This document shows, piece by piece, positions 53,227 through 62,574 of a stretch of DNA of 64,000 nucleotides. The DNA comes from Polyangiaceae bacterium (GTDB lineage: Bacteria; Myxococcota_A; Polyangia; Polyangiales; Polyangiaceae): NCBI GenBank assembly GCA_020633205.1, contig JACKEB010000010.1:682001-746000 (forward strand), in the 5' to 3' direction. Position 1 is the first letter of the stretch. The number at the start of each line of letters is the position of its first letter. The notes beneath the pieces are model-generated. The model did not search any database. It was not told where the DNA came from and saw only the letters and a program-made list of their open reading frames with translations. A program made the translations under genes and the position numbers.

Positions 53227-54629
53227 CGCGCAAGCTCTCCACGGGTCGCCGATATCTGTTGTAGATCGACGCCCCGTCCCCAGCGCCCAGCGCGAAACGC
53301 CAGCACCGACCAAATCGAGCGAGCGATGTGATCACCCACGAGCACGCTCCACACCCAGACCACGCTCGCGCCGTGAGTCGCGAAGAGATACGCCAGCGGA
53401 ACTCGGATCAGCCAGTTACCCAGCGCGGCTCCCATGAACGGCGTCATGGTATCCCCCGCGCCGCGCAACGCGCCAGAGAGTGTGAAATGGACTCCCATGA
53501 ACGGCTGCGCGATGGCCAGTGTCAGGAGGAAAGGTACGAGGTCCTCCAGGATCGCCGTATCCGCCGTGAAACCGCGCGCCAGGCTTCCCCGGAGAAACGC
53601 TACCAGCACGCCGAGAAAGGCCATGACGAGCAGCGCGAGGCGCACCGATCGCCACCCAGACTGCCGCGCGCGGGCGACGTCTCCTGCACCCAGGGCCTGT
53701 CCAACCAGGGTCGCTGCGGCGACGCCAAAGCCCAACCCGGGGATCCAGGAGAAGGCGAGCAAGCGCACTCCGATCGCGTACGCCGCGATCGCCGCTCCGC
53801 CGTAGCCCTTCGACAAGATGGCGAAGTAGGTGAGAAGGGCGACGTTCATCACCATTCGCTCTCCCAACGCCGGGAGCGCCACGCGACCCATTTCCCCCAA
53901 CACCCCCCGATTGGAGGCCAGCGCTGACAAGCTCGGAGACAACCGCTCCCCTCGCGGCTCTCGGTCCACCCGGCGGGCTAGCCAGTACACCCCGAGCCCG
54001 GCGGCATGCGCTGCCAGCGTCGCGATGCCGGCTCCCTGTAGGCCGAGCTTGGGCAATCCGAAGAGCCCGAACACCAGGAGCAAGTTGAGACTGAGCTTCG
54101 TGACGCCAGTCGCTGCCACCGCGAACAGCGGCACCCGGGTGTTCTTGCGCGCGCGATAGGCGCTTTCGATGCTTGCGTCGGCCGCGACGAGCAGTGTCCC
54201 AGTAATTACCAGTCGGAAATAAGGAACAGCTAACTCAATGACCTCGGGCGTCGCGCCGAGGATCGCGAGCGGTACGCTTGGCGCGGACCATACGACAAGC
54301 GCAACCAATCCCGATAGACCCAGGCTGAAGAAGCAGCCCGCGGTGAACGCCGCGCGCGCGCGCTGCAAGTTGCCACCGCCCACAGCGCGAGCCATCAAGG
54401 CGACACTGGCGATCGCAATCGCCTGAAGCGAGGTCACGATCAGGTGGACGTACTGCGCCGAGTATCCAACCGCAGCGACGGAGTCCCGCCCAAGACGCGA
54501 GAGCATCGCGATGTCGATCAACTCGATCGCGTTGACGACCAGCAACGAGACGATGACCGGCCAAGCCATCCGACGGATCTCCTGATCGATCCGCTGACGC
54601 CGCTCACGTTCGTCGTTGGGTGCGCTCAC
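53223..54629 (-). CDS. MATE family efflux transporter
   Basis: A 468-residue protein with about 12 membrane helices in two homologous halves. The N-terminal 'WPVIVSLLVVNAIELIDIAMLSRLGRDSVAAVGYS' and the repeat 'ALPALGERMVMNVALLTYFAILSKGYGGAAIAAYAIGVRLL' are typical of MATE (NorM/DinF-like) exporters, which expel organic cations or other small molecules using sodium or protons. It starts at a GTG that overlaps the stop of the lipoprotein gene (GTGA), and its own stop overlaps the start of the peptidase-like gene. The tight coupling points to a joint task with the ligase and BASS transporter upstream. Confidence 0.93.
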   Translation of the reverse strand: MSAPNDERERRQRIDQEIRRMAWPVIVSLLVVNAIELIDIAMLSRLGRDSVAAVGYSAQYVHLIVTSLQAIAIASVALMARAVGGGNLQRARAAFTAGCFFSLGLSGLVALVVWSAPSVPLAILGATPEVIELAVPYFRLVITGTLLVAADASIESAYRARKNTRVPLFAVAATGVTKLSLNLLLVFGLFGLPKLGLQGAGIATLAAHAAGLGVYWLARRVDREPRGERLSPSLSALASNRGVLGEMGRVALPALGERMVMNVALLTYFAILSKGYGGAAIAAYAIGVRLLAFSWIPGLGFGVAAATLVGQALGAGDVARARQSGWRSVRLALLVMAFLGVLVAFLRGSLARGFTADTAILEDLVPFLLTLAIAQPFMGVHFTLSGALRGAGDTMTPFMGAALGNWLIRVPLAYLFATHGASVVWVWSVLVGDHIARSIWSVLAFRAGRWGRGVDLQQISATRGELAR

Positions 54630-55099
54630 TGCGATGGCTCACAGCTCGGAGGAGGTTCCCCGACACCGCAGACCGTACCAGTGCATTCCCACTCTTGGGT
54701 GTCGCAACGCCGGAAGCAGCGCAGCGCACACCAACCGTCATCGCTCGCAGCGTCAGCCGCGGCAGCGTCTCCTGCGCTAGCGTCTCCCGCGGCAGCGTCT
54801 CCTGCGCCAGCGTCACTGCCGTCGACCACGTCCACATCACCGGCCGCGTCGACACTGGCGTCAGGTGGGGCGGTTGAAGAGGTCAGTGTGCAAAGCACCG
54901 CGCTTGCCTGCCCGCACGCTGGGCCGGGGTAAGGCGGGAAGTCCCCTCCCGCGTCGACTTCGACCGTCTCGTCGTCATCAAGGGTGATTGGGATGTTGCT
55001 CTGCACGATCTCGCACCCCACGCTGGCGAGCAAAGCAGCGCTCAGGCTCAGCGCTACCACCAAGCGGCGTCGCGTAAGATGAGAAGCGGGATCGGACAT
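54626..55099 (-). CDS. Small Cys-containing lipoprotein
   Basis: A 157-residue lipoprotein. Signal LVVALSLSAALLASVGC gives a lipid Cys near residue 29. The mature part has two Cys-bearing ends (ACGQASAVLC near 62-70 and WCALRCFRRCDTQEWECTGTVCG near 122-144) joined by an Ala/Asp/Gly linker. The linker is coded by a 30-bp tandem repeat (54758-54787 and 54788-54817, nearly identical). No family recognised. It lies 4 bp after the acyl-CoA ligase stop and overlaps the MATE start. Probably an envelope partner of the transport proteins around it (inference). Confidence 0.75.
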   Translation of the reverse strand: MSDPASHLTRRRLVVALSLSAALLASVGCEIVQSNIPITLDDDETVEVDAGGDFPPYPGPACGQASAVLCTLTSSTAPPDASVDAAGDVDVVDGSDAGAGDAAAGDASAGDAAAADAASDDGWCALRCFRRCDTQEWECTGTVCGVGEPPPSCEPSQ

Positions 55100-55103
55100 C
55101 AGT

Positions 55104-56642
55104 TCAAGCGCGGCCCAGCTGGGTCGCTGCCAGCTTGCGTAGCTCCTTCTTCATGATCTTGCCCACCCCATTTTTCGGAAGCGAGTCCACGAAGAACAGA
55201 TGGGCCGGGGTCTTGTACTTGGCGAGGTGGGCCTGGGCGTGCTGAGTCAGCCTGGCAGCCTCGAGCTTCGCTCCAGAGCGCAGAACAACGTACGCGGCCA
55301 CCTCTTCGCCTAGCACCTCGTGGGGTACGCCGACGACGGCGCACTCCTGAATCTCCGGGAGTTGATGCAACACCTCCTCGACGTCCTTCGGGTAGACGTT
55401 GAATCCGCCCCGAATGATCAAGTCCTTCTTGCGTTCCACGATGAACAAGTAACCGTCGTCGTCGAGGTAGCCAACGTCACCAGTAAACAACCAACCGTCT
55501 CGAAACGTCGCCTGGGTCTCCGTTGGCAGCCCGAGGTAGCCGGGGCTGATGTTATTTCCGCGCGCAATCACCTCTCCAAGCTCTCCCCGCGGCACTGGCG
55601 CGCCGTCGTCATCCACGATGCGCACTTCCACACCCTCCATTGGCAACCCGGTGGAACCGGCTTTCCGAGGATGGCCCTCGCGATCGATGGCAATTCCCGG
55701 ACACGCCTCCGTGAGGCCATACCCGGTGTACATGCGTCCTCCAAACCGCTTCTCAAAACGGACGAGTTGCTCCGAAGGCATTGGCGCGGCGCCAACCAAC
55801 CAGCGCTCGACAGTGCTCGTGTCTACCAGTCCCCCGGCTGCCTCGAGCGCATCCGCGCACGCCATCAAGCCGATGTACATCGCGGGCACGCCCGCCATCG
55901 CTGTAACCCGATGCTCGCGGATGGAGTCGAGCACCAGCTTCGGGTCGAACCAGCGTATCAAGACGCTCTTGCCCCCAAATAGGTAGCCTCCCACCAGGAC
56001 CCCCAGCCCGAAACTGTGCGCGAGGGGTAGCACCAACAAGCCGACGTCCTTCGAGCCATCTCTGCCTGAGGAGGCTTGAGAGTTGCGGGTCGCCGCCACC
56101 AAGTTGCCGTGGGTCTGCATGACCCCCTTGGGGCTCCCCGTCGTCCCGCTCGTATACAGCAGCACCGCTAGGTCCGAGTCTTTTCGCGACACAACCGGCA
56201 ATCGTTTCCCCGTGGCAATGAGTTCTGTAAAACTCATGTGTTCCGGTCCCGAACTACCTGCGACGAGGATGTGTTCGAACACCGCACCGCACTCCTTGGC
56301 GGCCTCGACCTTCGGCAACAGCTCGGTGGTGGTGATCAGGATCTTGGCGCCGCAGTTCTGCGCGATGAACGCGATCTCGTGAGCCTCGAGCAGGAACAGC
56401 ACCGGCACGGCAACTCCACCCGCGCGCCAGATCGCCGCGTAGCTAATCAGCACCTCGGGGCGATTTGCCATCAGCAGCAGCACTCGCTCCCCGGGAGCAA
56501 GCCCCAGCTCCGCGAGCGCACCCGCGAGGTGCTGACTCTGCTCGTGGAGCTGCAGGTTAGAGAACCTATCCGCGTCAAAGATCAGGCGCTCGTAGACGCC
56601 GAACTGTTCCAGGTTCTGCTCAGCCAGGCTCGCGAGGGTCAT
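55104..56642 (-). CDS. Acyl-CoA synthetase / AMP-dependent ligase
   Basis: A 512-residue adenylate-forming enzyme. Motifs: LLYTSGTTGSPKGVMQTH (P-loop-like A3), GYGLTEACPG (A5), the A7/A8 segment GDVGYLDDDGYLFIVERKKDLIIRGGFNVYPKDVEEVL and the A10 Lys in LPKNGVGKIMKKEL. It probably activates a carboxylic acid, e.g. a fatty or aromatic acid, as the CoA thioester. The ATG at 56642 follows a G-rich stretch; the longer frame lacks homology. It starts 13 bp after the BASS transporter stop, so uptake and activation of one acid may be linked (inference). Confidence 0.92.
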   Translation of the reverse strand: MTLASLAEQNLEQFGVYERLIFDADRFSNLQLHEQSQHLAGALAELGLAPGERVLLLMANRPEVLISYAAIWRAGGVAVPVLFLLEAHEIAFIAQNCGAKILITTTELLPKVEAAKECGAVFEHILVAGSSGPEHMSFTELIATGKRLPVVSRKDSDLAVLLYTSGTTGSPKGVMQTHGNLVAATRNSQASSGRDGSKDVGLLVLPLAHSFGLGVLVGGYLFGGKSVLIRWFDPKLVLDSIREHRVTAMAGVPAMYIGLMACADALEAAGGLVDTSTVERWLVGAAPMPSEQLVRFEKRFGGRMYTGYGLTEACPGIAIDREGHPRKAGSTGLPMEGVEVRIVDDDGAPVPRGELGEVIARGNNISPGYLGLPTETQATFRDGWLFTGDVGYLDDDGYLFIVERKKDLIIRGGFNVYPKDVEEVLHQLPEIQECAVVGVPHEVLGEEVAAYVVLRSGAKLEAARLTQHAQAHLAKYKTPAHLFFVDSLPKNGVGKIMKKELRKLAATQLGRA

Positions 56643-56655
56643 CCCCCCCAGGGTA

Positions 56656-57639
56656 TCAAGGCATGCGCGCTTCCGCAGCGGGGAGCGGTATCGCGCGGCC
56701 CACCCAGCCAATCACCCAAACCATCGGGACCGTGATCAGGATGCAGGGCAGCACCACCCCTGGGCGCTCCGGGTAGAAAGCCAGCGCGTACGCCACCGCC
56801 AGGCCGTTGTTGACGTAAACGCAGTTACAACCGAACGCGACCGCATCCTCGCGACCCATGATGCGCCCCGCGAGCGCTCCCGTCCCAAGGAATGCCAAGC
56901 TGGTCAAGCTGACCATGACCAGGACCGCCAACAAGCCGCTCAGACCTTGCTCGAACCAGCGCGCGCGGGTGGCGCTCGTCGCCAGGAAGATCAGCGCGAG
57001 GAGGGAGACCAGCGCCAGTGGCGTGAATCGTCCTTGCTGCCGCGCGACCCAGGGCGCTGCTGCTCGGCGGGTCACTTGCGCGGCGACGAACGGAACTCCA
57101 AGGAGCACGGCGATGTAGCTGACGCGGGCTGCGACTTCGGACGGCGTGAGAGCATGAGCCTGAGCTTTTCCGAGCAAGCGAGGCAGCTCGAGGCTCAATG
57201 GCACACTAACTGGTGAGAGCAGACTCGTCGCGAGCAGGACCAACAGGGCCAGGGCGACGTTTCCGCGATGCACATCGGCGAATGCGACGCTCGACATCCC
57301 CGCAGGCATCGCCGCGAGGATCAACAACCCAAGGCGGTCATCCTCAGGGAGCCACAGGCTCGAGATGAACACGAGCAGCGGCAAGCCGAACAACTTCACG
57401 ACGATGAGTGCTGTCAGGCGCCGCGCGGCGCGCGGCCTCCGTAGCTCGACCAGCACTGCCCGCGGACTGACCTTCAGGCACGTGAAATAGAGCACCGCCC
57501 CCAGGCAAACTGGAATCGCTTGCCGGGCCATTTCCAGAGGGATTTCAATCAGCAATCCCAGCCCGAGTAGGCAGTAGGCCAGCAACCAAAAGCGCTCCGT
57601 CAGGAGGACACGGGCGCGCGCGAGGACAGTCTCAGACAC
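56656..57639 (-). CDS. BASS family (bile acid:sodium symporter-like) transporter
   Basis: A 327-residue membrane protein with about 9-10 helices. The conserved BASS region reads LLILAAMPAGMSSVAFADVHRGNVALALLVLLATSLLSPVSVP, and a second repeat has FGCNCVYVNNGLAVAYALAFYP, corresponding to the crossover helices in ASBT-like proteins. Members move organic acids (bile acids, pantoate, pyruvate and others) with sodium. Start is a GTG at 57639. First gene of the coupled BASS-ligase-lipoprotein-MATE-peptidase series; the Gly-rich lipoprotein gene ends 75 bp upstream on the same strand. Substrate unknown. Confidence 0.85.
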   Translation of the reverse strand: MSETVLARARVLLTERFWLLAYCLLGLGLLIEIPLEMARQAIPVCLGAVLYFTCLKVSPRAVLVELRRPRAARRLTALIVVKLFGLPLLVFISSLWLPEDDRLGLLILAAMPAGMSSVAFADVHRGNVALALLVLLATSLLSPVSVPLSLELPRLLGKAQAHALTPSEVAARVSYIAVLLGVPFVAAQVTRRAAAPWVARQQGRFTPLALVSLLALIFLATSATRARWFEQGLSGLLAVLVMVSLTSLAFLGTGALAGRIMGREDAVAFGCNCVYVNNGLAVAYALAFYPERPGVVLPCILITVPMVWVIGWVGRAIPLPAAEARMP

Positions 57640-57714
57640 GAGCGTCCTCGCAGTGGCAACTCATCGAACGTGCTGGCGCGCCGAGCATGCGCCGCGCCAG
57701 CACGAGGTCGAGGC

Positions 57715-58464
57715 TCACTCGTTTCCGGTACCTGCAGCACCGCCGCTGGTGCCAGCGCTACCACCCGTACCGCCCGTCGTGGCGCCCGAGCTGCCGCCAG
57801 TCGCCGCGCCGGCGCTTCCTCCGCTCGTGCCCCCACTTCCGGCGCTGCCTGCGGCGCCGCCAGTGGACGTGCCGGCCGTTCCGCCACTTCCAGAGGTCCC
57901 GCCGGTTCCGCCCGCACCACCGCTACCACCCGCGCCGGCTCCACCATCCAACGGGCAGAGGGCGGGACACTCCGCGTCTGACAAGCACGCAGTGATACGC
58001 AGTCCGAGCCCTGCAGAGGGTCCTGTGATCCCACCGTATTTGTTGATCACGTCCTGACACACGCCGGGAGACGCACAGGTCACGCCTTCGCAGCGCTTCT
58101 CTTTGGCGCATGCGCGGATCTCGGTGCAGCCCTCGTCTGCCACGCACTCCGCCAGCAGGCAGGCGCATGCGTTGCAACCACACACAGTGACCTCATCGCA
58201 ACCTGACGTGCCCGTGTCGATGCAGTTCTGAACGAAGGCTGGTGTCGCGACGCATTCTGCACCGCCCGTGCCGGCACTACCGCTGCTGCCCGCTGCGCTG
58301 CCTGCGCTCCCACCAGAGCCACCGGTCCCGGCGGTCCCGGCGGTCCCGCCGTTGCCGAGCGGCGCCGGGCGGTCATCGTCGCTCGAGCACGCGGCAGCGA
58401 GAGAAGCCAAGCTCAATCCGAGGAACGCGAGCGAGCGAATGGGAGTGCGGGTGAAGAAGTTCAT
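57715..58464 (-). CDS. Cys-rich lipoprotein with Gly-rich linker and Gly-rich C-terminal tail
   Basis: A 249-residue lipoprotein: signal MNFFTRTPIRSLAFLGLSLASLAAAC (lipid Cys 26), a Gly/Ser/Ala/Thr linker (about 35-68), a compact domain with some 18 Cys (about 70-175, e.g. CGCNACACLLAEC and CEGVTC), then a Gly-rich tail of about 75 residues to the end, e.g. GGAGGTGGTSGSGG. The Cys spacing resembles small disulfide domains found often in Polyangia lipoproteins. The long C-terminal Gly-rich tail is unusual, since such segments usually lie between the lipid anchor and the domain. CGGAGA precedes the ATG. Function unknown. Confidence 0.75.
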   Translation of the reverse strand: MNFFTRTPIRSLAFLGLSLASLAAACSSDDDRPAPLGNGGTAGTAGTGGSGGSAGSAAGSSGSAGTGGAECVATPAFVQNCIDTGTSGCDEVTVCGCNACACLLAECVADEGCTEIRACAKEKRCEGVTCASPGVCQDVINKYGGITGPSAGLGLRITACLSDAECPALCPLDGGAGAGGSGGAGGTGGTSGSGGTAGTSTGGAAGSAGSGGTSGGSAGAATGGSSGATTGGTGGSAGTSGGAAGTGNE

Positions 58465-58498
58465 ATAGGTCTCCGGGTTCGTGAGAAAGCTGCCACGA

Positions 58499-59086
58499 TC
58501 AAGAAGCAGGGGAAGGCTCGCCCTGCGGGCGCGCGCCATTCAATTCGGGTGCGAAGCGCACCATGATGAAGTCGTCAATGAGTTCCCCTCGCAGAGTCCG
58601 AACGAAGCCGCGACGCACACCCTCGAGCACGAAGCCCACGGACTCGTAGAGCGCGATCGCCCGCCCGTTGTCACTGCGAACATAGAGCTCCAAGCGCGAC
58701 ACCCCTGCGGCGTCGGCCCAAGCGACAACAGCCTGCATGAGCGCGCGTCCGACCCCCTGCCCCTGGAATCGGGGGTGAACCGCAACCGCCGCCACGCAAA
58801 CGTGCCTTACTCGAGCGGGGAACAGCTTCCTTGCGGAAGCATAACCGGCCACATCCGAACCAACCTCGACGACGAGCACTTGCTGCAGGCCCGAGGCTAG
58901 TGATCGGCGGTCAATCTCACCCAAGTCCTGCTGGACTTGGTCGCGATCGAGCACCATGCCCTCGCCCACTTCCGCGCACGCAAGGTCCACCGCTAGGATG
59001 CCAGCGGCGTCAGCCGACGCATATGGTCGCGGGGCGGATGGACCACGGCGCACCGAGGGTCCGTCTGTCGCTTCGGGGGTGATCAA
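58499..59086 (-). CDS. GNAT family N-acetyltransferase (RimI-like)
   Basis: Up to 195 residues. The acetyl-CoA binding motif A is VAAVAVHPRFQGQGVGRALMQAVVAWADAAGVSRLELYVRSDNGRAIALYESVGFVLEG, followed by the RGFVR...LIDDFIMVRF strand typical of RimI-like enzymes. It may acetylate an N-terminal or a small amine. The start is not settled: the frame opens with TTG at 59086, with a GTG at 59053 and an ATG at 58957 further in; the last would cut the first strands. It lies 34 bp upstream of the Cys-rich lipoprotein gene. Confidence 0.85.
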   Translation of the reverse strand: MITPEATDGPSVRRGPSAPRPYASADAAGILAVDLACAEVGEGMVLDRDQVQQDLGEIDRRSLASGLQQVLVVEVGSDVAGYASARKLFPARVRHVCVAAVAVHPRFQGQGVGRALMQAVVAWADAAGVSRLELYVRSDNGRAIALYESVGFVLEGVRRGFVRTLRGELIDDFIMVRFAPELNGARPQGEPSPAS

Positions 59087-59352
59087 GCGCCAAACCTCAA
59101 GGGGCCAGTAGTAACACGCTATGCGTCCCCTCGCCCGCCTTCGTGGACAGACGCGATCGCTCCTACGGAAACGACTGCGGGATCCAAGGAAGCGGCAGGT
59201 GCGACCTTCCCGAGGGCAAGGCTACATCTGAGATCCGACCTGGCATGTCCGCTTTCGTCCGTTGTTTGTTCGCGCTCTCTGGGGACGAACGCCAAACAAA
59301 CGCCAAGACGGTGTACGCTGCTAGACGCAGAAGTGCGTGGGCGGAGGGACGA

Positions 59353-60897
59353 ATGATCGGGGATTGTTGCGGCAGGTTGATGAAATGTGAGCGCTTGTCG
59401 GTTGGCCTCCTGGTAGCCGCCGTGAGCCTCACCGGTTGCTCTTCCGACTCGGCTTCCAATACGGAAAATAGCGGGGGGAGCGCTGGAACTGGGGTCGGCG
59501 GAAGCGCTGGCAGCAGTGGCTCTGGTTCCGCTGGATCGGGGAACACTGGAGGCTCCGGGAGCACCGGGGGCACCGCAAGCCCAGGTGGTGCGGGCGGAAA
59601 CGGCGGTGGAAGCGCGGGCGTCTCGCAATGGGCACCACAAGCCTGGGAGGACTGCGAGGCAAACAGCCGCGCTGTCAGCGCGGGTCCAACGAACTATCGC
59701 GAGGCGGTCGATAGCCTGATGCCAGGAGATGTGTTGACGCTGGATGCGGGGAACTACGACCGCGGTTTGCCGATCCGAGCATCAGGCACGCCGGGTCGCT
59801 GCATCGTCATCCAAGGCTCGGCCTCCGGGGGCACTCGCATCACTGGCAGCGACGCCTTCAACTTGGTTGCGCTATATGGCGCAAGCTACATCAAGATCCG
59901 CAACCTTGTGCTGATGGGAGACGGGAAGGCAGGCTTTGGGGTTGCGTCTCAGGGAACCGAGACCGTCCACCATATCCTTGTAGAAAATCTGGACCTCAGC
60001 GGATTCGATGCAGATCAGCAGATCGTTGGGATCTCGACGAAGACGCCCGCGCACAACTGGGTGATCCGCGGCAACCGTATCGCAGGCGCTGGCACCGGGC
60101 TCTATCTCGGCAACTCCGATGGCAGCCTGCCGTTTTACGCAGGAGTGATCGAGTTCAACAGTGTGAGCAGCACGCTTGGCTACTCCATGCAGATCAAGCA
60201 CCAGCTATCGCGCCCGAGCGACGTCCCGGACGGAGCTGAGACGCTGATCCGTTACAACGTCTTCAGCAAGGGCAGCGAGAGTTCGAGCGGCGGGAATGCC
60301 CGTCCGAACCTACTGCTCGGGCACCAACCACTCAGCGGAAGTGGCTCCGGAGACCGCTTCGTGGTGTACTCGAACTTTCTCTACGATAACCCCACGGAAA
60401 TGCTCTTTCAGGCTGAGGGCAACCTAGTCGTCTTCAACAACCTGTTCGTCAACCCTAGCGGCGGGGGGGTCAACATTCAGCCCCACAACGCAACCCCGCG
60501 CCAGGTCGACGTGTTCTTCAACACCATCGTCACGAACGGTGTCGGCCTCCGCATCAGCGGAGGTGACAGCGCGTTCACCCAGCAAGCGTTCGGGAACGCG
60601 AGCTTCGGCCCCCAGCCGTTCTCGGTTGGCACGGCACAGGACAACGTTGAAGGCACTCTCGCCGAAGCCGCTCAGGTGTTCGTCGGTGCGAACACGCTAG
60701 ACCTATCCACACTCGATCTGCATCCCCAAGGTAACGCCCTCGTCGGCGCTAGCATTCCCACTTCAGCGATGCCTTCGGGTGTTGATGCGAGCCACGATTT
60801 CGATGAGGTCACGAGGGACTTCACGCGGCGCGGGGCCTATGCAGGCGCGCCCCCAAGCGGCGCGTGGAAACCCAGCTTGGAGCCGCGGAGCTACTGA
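59353..60897 (+). CDS. Lipoprotein with right-handed parallel beta-helix
   Basis: A 514-residue lipoprotein. The ATG at 59353 has GGAGGG a few nt upstream; an ATG at 59380 is also possible. The signal ends VSLTGC (lipid Cys near residue 29), followed by a Gly/Ser/Ala linker to about residue 90. The rest is a parallel beta-helix: 'YREAVDSLMPGDVLTLDAGNYD', 'CIVIQGSASGGTRITGSDAFNLVALYGASYIKIRNLVLMG', 'GVIEFNSVSSTLG', 'VVFNNLFVNPSGGGVNIQP', 'VFFNTIVTNGVGLRISG'. This layout is shared by chondroitinase B-like and pectate lyase-like proteins, so glycan binding or cleavage is possible, but no catalytic residues could be assigned. The 266 bp before it contain no gene. Confidence 0.8.
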   Translation: MIGDCCGRLMKCERLSVGLLVAAVSLTGCSSDSASNTENSGGSAGTGVGGSAGSSGSGSAGSGNTGGSGSTGGTASPGGAGGNGGGSAGVSQWAPQAWEDCEANSRAVSAGPTNYREAVDSLMPGDVLTLDAGNYDRGLPIRASGTPGRCIVIQGSASGGTRITGSDAFNLVALYGASYIKIRNLVLMGDGKAGFGVASQGTETVHHILVENLDLSGFDADQQIVGISTKTPAHNWVIRGNRIAGAGTGLYLGNSDGSLPFYAGVIEFNSVSSTLGYSMQIKHQLSRPSDVPDGAETLIRYNVFSKGSESSSGGNARPNLLLGHQPLSGSGSGDRFVVYSNFLYDNPTEMLFQAEGNLVVFNNLFVNPSGGGVNIQPHNATPRQVDVFFNTIVTNGVGLRISGGDSAFTQQAFGNASFGPQPFSVGTAQDNVEGTLAEAAQVFVGANTLDLSTLDLHPQGNALVGASIPTSAMPSGVDASHDFDEVTRDFTRRGAYAGAPPSGAWKPSLEPRSY

Positions 60898-60942
60898 ACA
60901 TCGCGACTTTACTCCGCGCGCGAGCTGACCGATGGTCGACAG

Positions 60943-62574
60943 ATGGGAACTCAGCACCGTATCGCCGGCTGCGCGCTACTGCTCGCTCTCGCGTCGTCTT
61001 GCGCGGAAGCCGCTCCCCCTCCCTCCCGCGCCCCAGAGACCGCGAGTTCGACCCAGGTCCCGACACGGTGTGGCGAAGGCGAGACGTGTTCGGACAGCTC
61101 GTCGGATGAGCCCCTAGCAGCTCCTCCTGGGGTCGCCTGTCTGCGCGGTTCCGCGTGGATAAGTGGCCAGTGCTCTCCGCTCCCCTGCCTCGAAGGCTCG
61201 GAACGACACACGAGCGGCGCCTGCAAGCGGACTCGTCGCGGGGCTGAAGCCGAGGCTCTGTCGGCGAAGATCAAGTCAACGGAGCGGGCGTATCGCGACT
61301 CGATGTTCAAGGATCTGGAGCTGGCGGTAGAGCTGGCGCGGCTCCAGTTGCTGCGAGACGCGGAGCGCAGCACCATCGACACCGACCGAGCGGAGGCCCT
61401 ACGCAACGCCCAACGGGCCACGGCGACCGACGCGAACCGCCCCTTGTCTCGCCTGATCGTGACCCTCGCTCAAGGTCGGGCCATGCTGAAGCCGATGACC
61501 CAGGCGGGGCCCGCCTTGCGGGCGCTCCTGCTCGGGCTCTTTCAGCAGCTCACGGAGGGCGCGATCATCCAGGCCAAGGGCGCTGAAGCGGCTGCCATGC
61601 ACACGCTGGTCGGCTTCATCCAGCTCGATCGCGGGGACGTCGCCGCCGCCCATGCCGCTTTCCTCACGGCACTGGATCAGCACCCGCGTTTCGCCCCTGC
61701 AGAGCTTGGTGCGGGAGATGCCGCCCGCGCCCAAGGTGATTTCAAGGAGGCTCGCCGCGCCTATGAGCGTTGCCTGGCGCTCGACCCCCAGAGCCCGGAT
61801 GCAGCCCTCGGCTTGGAGGCGGTCAAGCGGCGCACCGCGCTGTTGGTTCAGCCCCCGCCGGAGCTACCGCCGGGCACTCCAATTCTCGACTCAGAGCCTC
61901 TGGCGAGCACGCAAGCTACGCCGAACCTGTGTAGCCCCACGGCGCGCAAGTCGACGCCAGCGCTCTGCAAAGCATTGGACGAGCTGCACAAGGTCGACAC
62001 GCCGGACGCCACTGCGCAAAGCGGCAAGGCGGTGCTCGACGAGGTGTGGGGCCAAGACTGCATAGAACAGCGCACCCAGTGCGATGACCACATCGCTCTT
62101 GCCGTGCTCGAAGTCTCGAAAGCGTTCGCGCGCGGAAATAGCTTCGCAAAGTCCATTGTGGTGGCGAAGGTGGCGATGGCGAACCCTGGGCTTGGCAAGG
62201 CCAATCAGGAAGCGATCCTGCTGGCAGCAGACGCCTACTATCGGATTGGCATCGCGAGCATTGCTGCAAACTTCTACGCTAGATACTCGGGCACCAAAGA
62301 TCTAAGAGCGAAGGCTCATTTACGGGGGTTCATGCTGAAGCTGGTGACACTGAGTCCCAGCGAAATCCACGGCGAGGCGCAGCGACTAGCCAGAGAACGC
62401 GATATCCCCAAGGAAACACGTGACGCGCTGATCCAACTCGCGGAGTTGGCCAAGCCCCGCCGCTCGACTCAGGAGCCGAAAGCGGAAGCCGGCCCGCCTG
62501 AGGTACTCAGCGTGGCAAGCGGCCTCTGGGCAATCCTCGAAACGCCCAGCTGGAGCCCTGCAAGCGGACGCTAG
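60943..62574 (+). CDS. Hypothetical lipoprotein with TPR segment
   Basis: A 543-residue lipoprotein. Signal RIAGCALLLALASSC gives a lipid Cys near residue 20. A Cys-containing stretch follows (about 43-95, with CGEGETC, ACLRG, QCSPLPC and GACKR), then a long helix region. A TPR-like pair sits at about 215-295 ('AMHTLVGFIQLDRGDVAAAHAAFLTALDQHPRFAPAELGAGDAARAQGDFKEARRAYERCLALDPQSPDAALGLEAV'). The C-terminal half is helical without a recognised domain. It starts 45 bp after the beta-helix lipoprotein gene and may share its transcript. Its stop overlaps the convergent rbgA by 4 bp. Confidence 0.75.
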   Translation: MGTQHRIAGCALLLALASSCAEAAPPPSRAPETASSTQVPTRCGEGETCSDSSSDEPLAAPPGVACLRGSAWISGQCSPLPCLEGSERHTSGACKRTRRGAEAEALSAKIKSTERAYRDSMFKDLELAVELARLQLLRDAERSTIDTDRAEALRNAQRATATDANRPLSRLIVTLAQGRAMLKPMTQAGPALRALLLGLFQQLTEGAIIQAKGAEAAAMHTLVGFIQLDRGDVAAAHAAFLTALDQHPRFAPAELGAGDAARAQGDFKEARRAYERCLALDPQSPDAALGLEAVKRRTALLVQPPPELPPGTPILDSEPLASTQATPNLCSPTARKSTPALCKALDELHKVDTPDATAQSGKAVLDEVWGQDCIEQRTQCDDHIALAVLEVSKAFARGNSFAKSIVVAKVAMANPGLGKANQEAILLAADAYYRIGIASIAANFYARYSGTKDLRAKAHLRGFMLKLVTLSPSEIHGEAQRLARERDIPKETRDALIQLAELAKPRRSTQEPKAEAGPPEVLSVASGLWAILETPSWSPASGR

